DNA of 64,000 bases from Mesobacillus subterraneus (lineage in GTDB: Bacteria; Bacillota; Bacilli; Bacillales; Cytobacillaceae). The position numbers were made by a program, and so were the translations under genes. Below the pieces are notes generated by a model that saw nothing but the letters and a program-made list of their open reading frames with translations, was not told the origin of the DNA and made no database searches. Of this stretch, positions 61,015-64,000 are shown piece after piece (the first letter of the stretch is position 1; every line of letters begins with the position of its first letter). Where the stretch lies: positions 1 to 64,000 of the forward strand of contig NZ_JXIQ01000002.1 of the NCBI RefSeq assembly GCF_000934845.1, written 5' to 3'.

Positions 61015-63381
61015 TTATCCTTCCTCTCCCTGTAATTCAGATAATTTTCTCAGCTCAGCAAACTGGACACTAACTTCCTTTGAGATTTTATAATAGGCTA
61101 TTTCAAATAGTTCGAGGCCTTCGCGCTGGTAAATTCGCATAGGGTCCTCCTGCTGGTAATGACGCATTCCGATGCCTTCCTTCAGCCTATTCATACTTTC
61201 AAGGTGGCGGATCCAGTTCCGGTCAATAACGAAGATGTTGGCAGCCTTCAGGGCACTTTGTAGCTTTTGGTTAGCGCCTGAACGGTCGATCATCGTTTTA
61301 TATTCTTCCAAGCTCTTGGCAACCATTTTTTCAATGACACGACGGTCGAAATTTTCTTCAGGAAATTCAAGGGAAGATACTGGTAAAAACTGATTCAGCT
61401 CGGATTTTAAATCGCCAAGATGCCAGTTTTCCGGAATCTCATCCTCAAGGCAATATTTATTTAGTAAACTGCTTACAGCTCGCTCCAAAAGAGGCAAAAT
61501 GATCGGAATTTGGTCCTGCTCTGTCAAAACGCGGTTGCGCAAATGATAAATAACATTACGCTGCTCATTGATGACATCATCAAGCTTTAGATTATACTCA
61601 CGCATGGAGAAGTTTGATCCTTCGCAAATACGTTGTGTACGATTGACGAACTCGTGAATTTTTTTATTCAAAATGACGCCAATTGCATCCGTTGTAAGGG
61701 TAGGTTTTAGTTTCTTTAGGTCATCCTGGGCAAAACGGCGGAACATATCATCTTCAATGGAAATGAAGAACTGAGAGGAGCCTGGGTCACCTTGGCGGCC
61801 AGATCGCCCCTTTAGCTGATTATCTACTCGTCTGCTCTCATGCCTTTCCGTACCAATGACATGAAGTCCCCCTAATTCAGCAACACCTTCACCTAGAAGG
61901 ATATCAGTTCCTCTTCCAGCCATGTTTGTTGCAATCGTTATCCGGCCGCGTTGCCCTGCCTGGGAAATCAGTCGGACTTCCTGTTCAACAGTCTTAGCAT
62001 TCAATAACTGAAAGTCCAATTTTTCTTTATCGAGGTATTCGGCGACTTTTTCCGACTGGAGAATCGAGGTTGTTCCTATCAGGATGGGCTGACCCTTCGA
62101 ATGGCGTTCTTTTACCTCTTTTGTAACTGCCTTGTATTTCTGCGCCTTTGTTTCAAAAACAAGATCTTCCAAATCTTGCCGAATAACTGGTTTGTTCGAA
62201 GGGATTTGAATAACATCCATCCCATATACAAGTCGAAACTCGTTTTCTTCGGTTTTGGCTGTCCCCGTCATACCAGATAAAATTGGATACATCCTAAAAT
62301 AGTTCTGAACAGTGATCGAGGCCTGGGTCTTATTTTCATCTGTAATCTCGAGGCCTTCTTTGGCTTCTAACGCTTGGTGAAGGCCATCAGAAAGCGAACG
62401 ACCTTCCATGATTCTGCCAGTGAACATGTCAACCAGTACGATCTTGCCGTCCTTAATGATGTAGTCAACATCCCGCTCGAACATCACATGAGCACGAACA
62501 GCCTGAATCATATAGTGATAAAGAGTTTGGTGTTCGAGTTCATAAAGATTATCGACTCCGAAGGCTTTTTCCACTTTATCAATTCCGACATCCGTCAGGC
62601 TTGTTGCCTTTGTTTCTTCATCGAAAGTGTAATCAACATCCTTGACAAATCGCTTGGCAAGCTTCGCGCCTATGTAGTGTAAATCAGCACTGGACTGCAT
62701 TTTACCAGCGATGATAAGCGGTGTCTTCGCCTCATCAATCAGAACACTGTCAATTTCATCAATGATTGCGTAATGATATGGGCGTTGCACTCGCTGTGCG
62801 ATGCTGGCAACCATATTATCACGGAGATAATCGAACCCAAATTCGGTACCAATTCCATAGGTAATATCAGCTTTATAAGCAAGCAGTTTTTCTTCAGGCT
62901 GCAACATCGGAATATTCAACCCGACCGATAATCCAAGAAATTCGTGAATTTTCCCGATCTGGTTGCGGTCACGTGTCGCAAGATAATCATTGACGGTAAT
63001 GATATGAACTCCTTTGCCTTCTAGTGCACGCAGATAACTCGGCAGTGAAGCGACCAAAGTTTTGCCCTCACCAGTAGGCATCTCAGCAATATTGCCTTCA
63101 TTAAGAACAAGTCCGCCGATCAACTGAACATCATAGTGACGCAAGCCGAGCACACGCTTTGAAGCCTCTCGAACGACAGCAAACGCTTCAACTTTGATAT
63201 CCTCTAGTTTTTTTCCACTAGCAAGCTGTTCTTTAAAAGAAAATGTTTTATTTTTAAGCTCCTCATTACTGAGCTTTTCCATTTCCGGTTCTATTCGATT
63301 AATTTGTTGCACTAACTCTCGATATTTCTTAAGGCTCTTCTCATTCGAATCACCAAACTTTTTCTTTAAAATCGACAGCAT
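61015..63381 (-). CDS. secA2: accessory preprotein translocase ATPase SecA2
   Basis: A 788-residue SecA-type motor that would drive export of S-layer proteins through SecYEG. Visible parts: Walker A in MPTGEGKTLVASLP (~100), Walker B/DEAD-like IDEIDSVLIDEAKTPLI, TGTAKTEENEF, and ATNMAGRGTDILLG with GRSGRQGDPGSSQFF in the second motor domain. It is shorter than canonical SecA and lacks the C-terminal zinc-binding Cys/His tail, as is usual for SecA2. It is co-transcribed with slaP. The start follows AAAGG just before ATG at 63381. Confidence 0.93.
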   Translation of the reverse strand: MLSILKKKFGDSNEKSLKKYRELVQQINRIEPEMEKLSNEELKNKTFSFKEQLASGKKLEDIKVEAFAVVREASKRVLGLRHYDVQLIGGLVLNEGNIAEMPTGEGKTLVASLPSYLRALEGKGVHIITVNDYLATRDRNQIGKIHEFLGLSVGLNIPMLQPEEKLLAYKADITYGIGTEFGFDYLRDNMVASIAQRVQRPYHYAIIDEIDSVLIDEAKTPLIIAGKMQSSADLHYIGAKLAKRFVKDVDYTFDEETKATSLTDVGIDKVEKAFGVDNLYELEHQTLYHYMIQAVRAHVMFERDVDYIIKDGKIVLVDMFTGRIMEGRSLSDGLHQALEAKEGLEITDENKTQASITVQNYFRMYPILSGMTGTAKTEENEFRLVYGMDVIQIPSNKPVIRQDLEDLVFETKAQKYKAVTKEVKERHSKGQPILIGTTSILQSEKVAEYLDKEKLDFQLLNAKTVEQEVRLISQAGQRGRITIATNMAGRGTDILLGEGVAELGGLHVIGTERHESRRVDNQLKGRSGRQGDPGSSQFFISIEDDMFRRFAQDDLKKLKPTLTTDAIGVILNKKIHEFVNRTQRICEGSNFSMREYNLKLDDVINEQRNVIYHLRNRVLTEQDQIPIILPLLERAVSSLLNKYCLEDEIPENWHLGDLKSELNQFLPVSSLEFPEENFDRRVIEKMVAKSLEEYKTMIDRSGANQKLQSALKAANIFVIDRNWIRHLESMNRLKEGIGMRHYQQEDPMRIYQREGLELFEIAYYKISKEVSVQFAELRKLSELQGEEG

Positions 63382-63597
63382 CCTTTAACGCTCCCTTATT
63401 CAAATTCGTTAACTAGTATATCATTTATTTCCTTATAGTAGTATGTTTTGCCAGGATGACAAATTTTTCTATCATTCTTGGTAACTTATTTGTTTTTCTT
63501 AGCGTCTATTTAAAAGATTGGAAGGTTTGCTTTAAAGCAAAAATGGGAATTTACGAGTATATTGAAGATATTTGTCGATAGGTAGAAATAATAGTTG
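63382..63597. other. divergent region between secA2 and tagO
   Basis: AT-rich, no ORF. A Spo0A-box-like TTTGTCGATA is at 63571. I cannot point to a secure secA2 promoter. Confidence 0.35.
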
Positions 63598-63626
63598 TTT
63601 CACAGATTCCTATCTTATGCTATAAT
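63598..63626 (+). promoter_or_regulatory. sigma-A promoter of the tagO-like gene
   Basis: TTTCAC (63598-63603), 17 bp, TATAAT (63621-63626). The leader of about 155 nt contains CCAGC/GCTGG and a second palindrome. Confidence 0.6.
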
Positions 63627-63691
63627 GCTTTTTGTGGTAATCCGAGCTTTTGCTCATTTTCACTTTGAAAATTTACCCAGCAAGGCTGGCA

Positions 63692-63719
63692 TTGACAGTG
63701 TAAACTGTCAATTTATTAC
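63692..63719 (+). promoter_or_regulatory. palindrome in the tagO leader, possible second promoter/operator
   Basis: TTGACAGT (63692-63699) and ACTGTCAA (63704-63711) are perfect complements with a 4-base spacer. TTGACA, 16 bp, TATTAC (63714-63719) could be a second promoter overlapped by an operator; a leader hairpin is the alternative. Confidence 0.4.
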
Positions 63720-63787
63720 GAAAAAGTCATCAATTAGATGTTCAAAAAAATTCGCATTGGTTATGCTATTAATTAAGGAGGACCAAC

Positions 63788-64000
63788 ATGATTTATGTAA
63801 CAATGTTCATTAGTTTTATCACCTCCATTTTGATCACGCCGCTAGTAAAAAGGATTGCCATTAAAATCGGTGCGACGGATAAACCAAATCATAGAAAAGT
63901 CCATCAAAAAATTATGCCTCGACTCGGAGGATTAGCAATTTATATTAGCTTCATCATCGGCTTGCTCATACTTCAGCCAAACAGTGATACTCACTGGCCG
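63788..64000 (+). CDS. tagO: undecaprenyl-phosphate GlcNAc-1-phosphate transferase (partial)
   Basis: Only the first 71 codons are in the window. The start ATG follows AAGGAGG with 6-bp spacing. A first hydrophobic segment (about 2-24) is followed by the cytoplasmic loop TDKPNHRKVHQKIMPRLGG, the signature of the MraY/WecA/TagO family, and a second membrane segment. These enzymes attach GlcNAc-1-phosphate to undecaprenyl phosphate, the first step for teichoic acids and SCWP. With tagA, wecC and csaB in the window, SCWP initiation is a likely role. Confidence 0.85.
   Translation, partial: MIYVTMFISFITSILITPLVKRIAIKIGATDKPNHRKVHQKIMPRLGGLAIYISFIIGLLILQPNSDTHWP

Noticed and set aside
63595-63813. 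72-residue ORF upstream of tagO
   Set aside because: It starts inside the tagO promoter, overlaps the tagO start in another frame and has no ribosome site.

Overview
The window comes from a Bacillaceae chromosome (Bacillus/Mesobacillus-like Firmicute, my inference). It encodes the competence regulator ComK, CcpA-type cre sites, the XpaC/TelA pair, SecA2 with SlaP, the SCWP pyruvyl transferase CsaB, a class D sortase and twelve S-layer-homology (SLH) proteins. AGGAGG-type ribosome sites and frequent TTG/GTG starts fit this. No tRNA, rRNA, CRISPR array or prophage was seen.

Layout. 1-5.9 kb: a 52-bp tandem hairpin array, an IDEAL-domain protein, a small sigma factor divergent from comK, a riboswitch-like leader in front of comK, glpK with cre and leader terminator, two very small ORFs, and xpaC. 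6.6-15.8 kb: five same-strand SLH exoenzymes (DUF4855-like, amidase, subtilase, NlpC/P60, glucosaminidase). 15.9-24.9 kb: secondary cell-wall polysaccharide (SCWP) genes: murJ-like flippase, glycosyltransferase and csaB on the minus strand; wecC, tagA, a ligase/polymerase and another glycosyltransferase on the plus strand. 25.4-28.0 kb: the major S-layer gene with a long leader. 28.0-29.0 kb: a repeat island. 29.1-32 kb: sortase D, its LPxTA substrate and a membrane-anchored protein. 32.2-44.1 kb: more SLH proteins, including a 5'-nucleotidase and a lytic transglycosylase, plus a 1475-residue double nuclease. 44.3-51.1 kb: a giant double-GH13 amylopullulanase with an SLH anchor. 51.4-54.8 kb: an NlpC/P60 hydrolase, a REP-associated tyrosine transposase (RAYT) and telA. 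55.2-59.9 kb: an SLH phosphodiester glycosidase and patA/patB-like acetylation genes. 60-64 kb: a candidate small RNA, slaP-secA2, and the start of tagO/wecA.

How it works together. TagO, TagA, WecC, the flippase, the ligase/polymerase and glycosyltransferases would build a ManNAc/ManNAcA-containing SCWP. CsaB would pyruvylate it and PatA/PatB-like proteins would acetylate it. SLH domains dock on the pyruvylated polymer, and SecA2/SlaP would assist export of the S-layer protein. The anchored enzymes degrade peptidoglycan, protein, nucleic acid and starch-like glucan at the cell surface.

Least explained: the comK leader (three-way junction whose closing helix overlaps a terminator), a leader terminator in front of csaB, the ~100-nt RNA near patB/slaP, and two palindrome families, one next to the RAYT gene.
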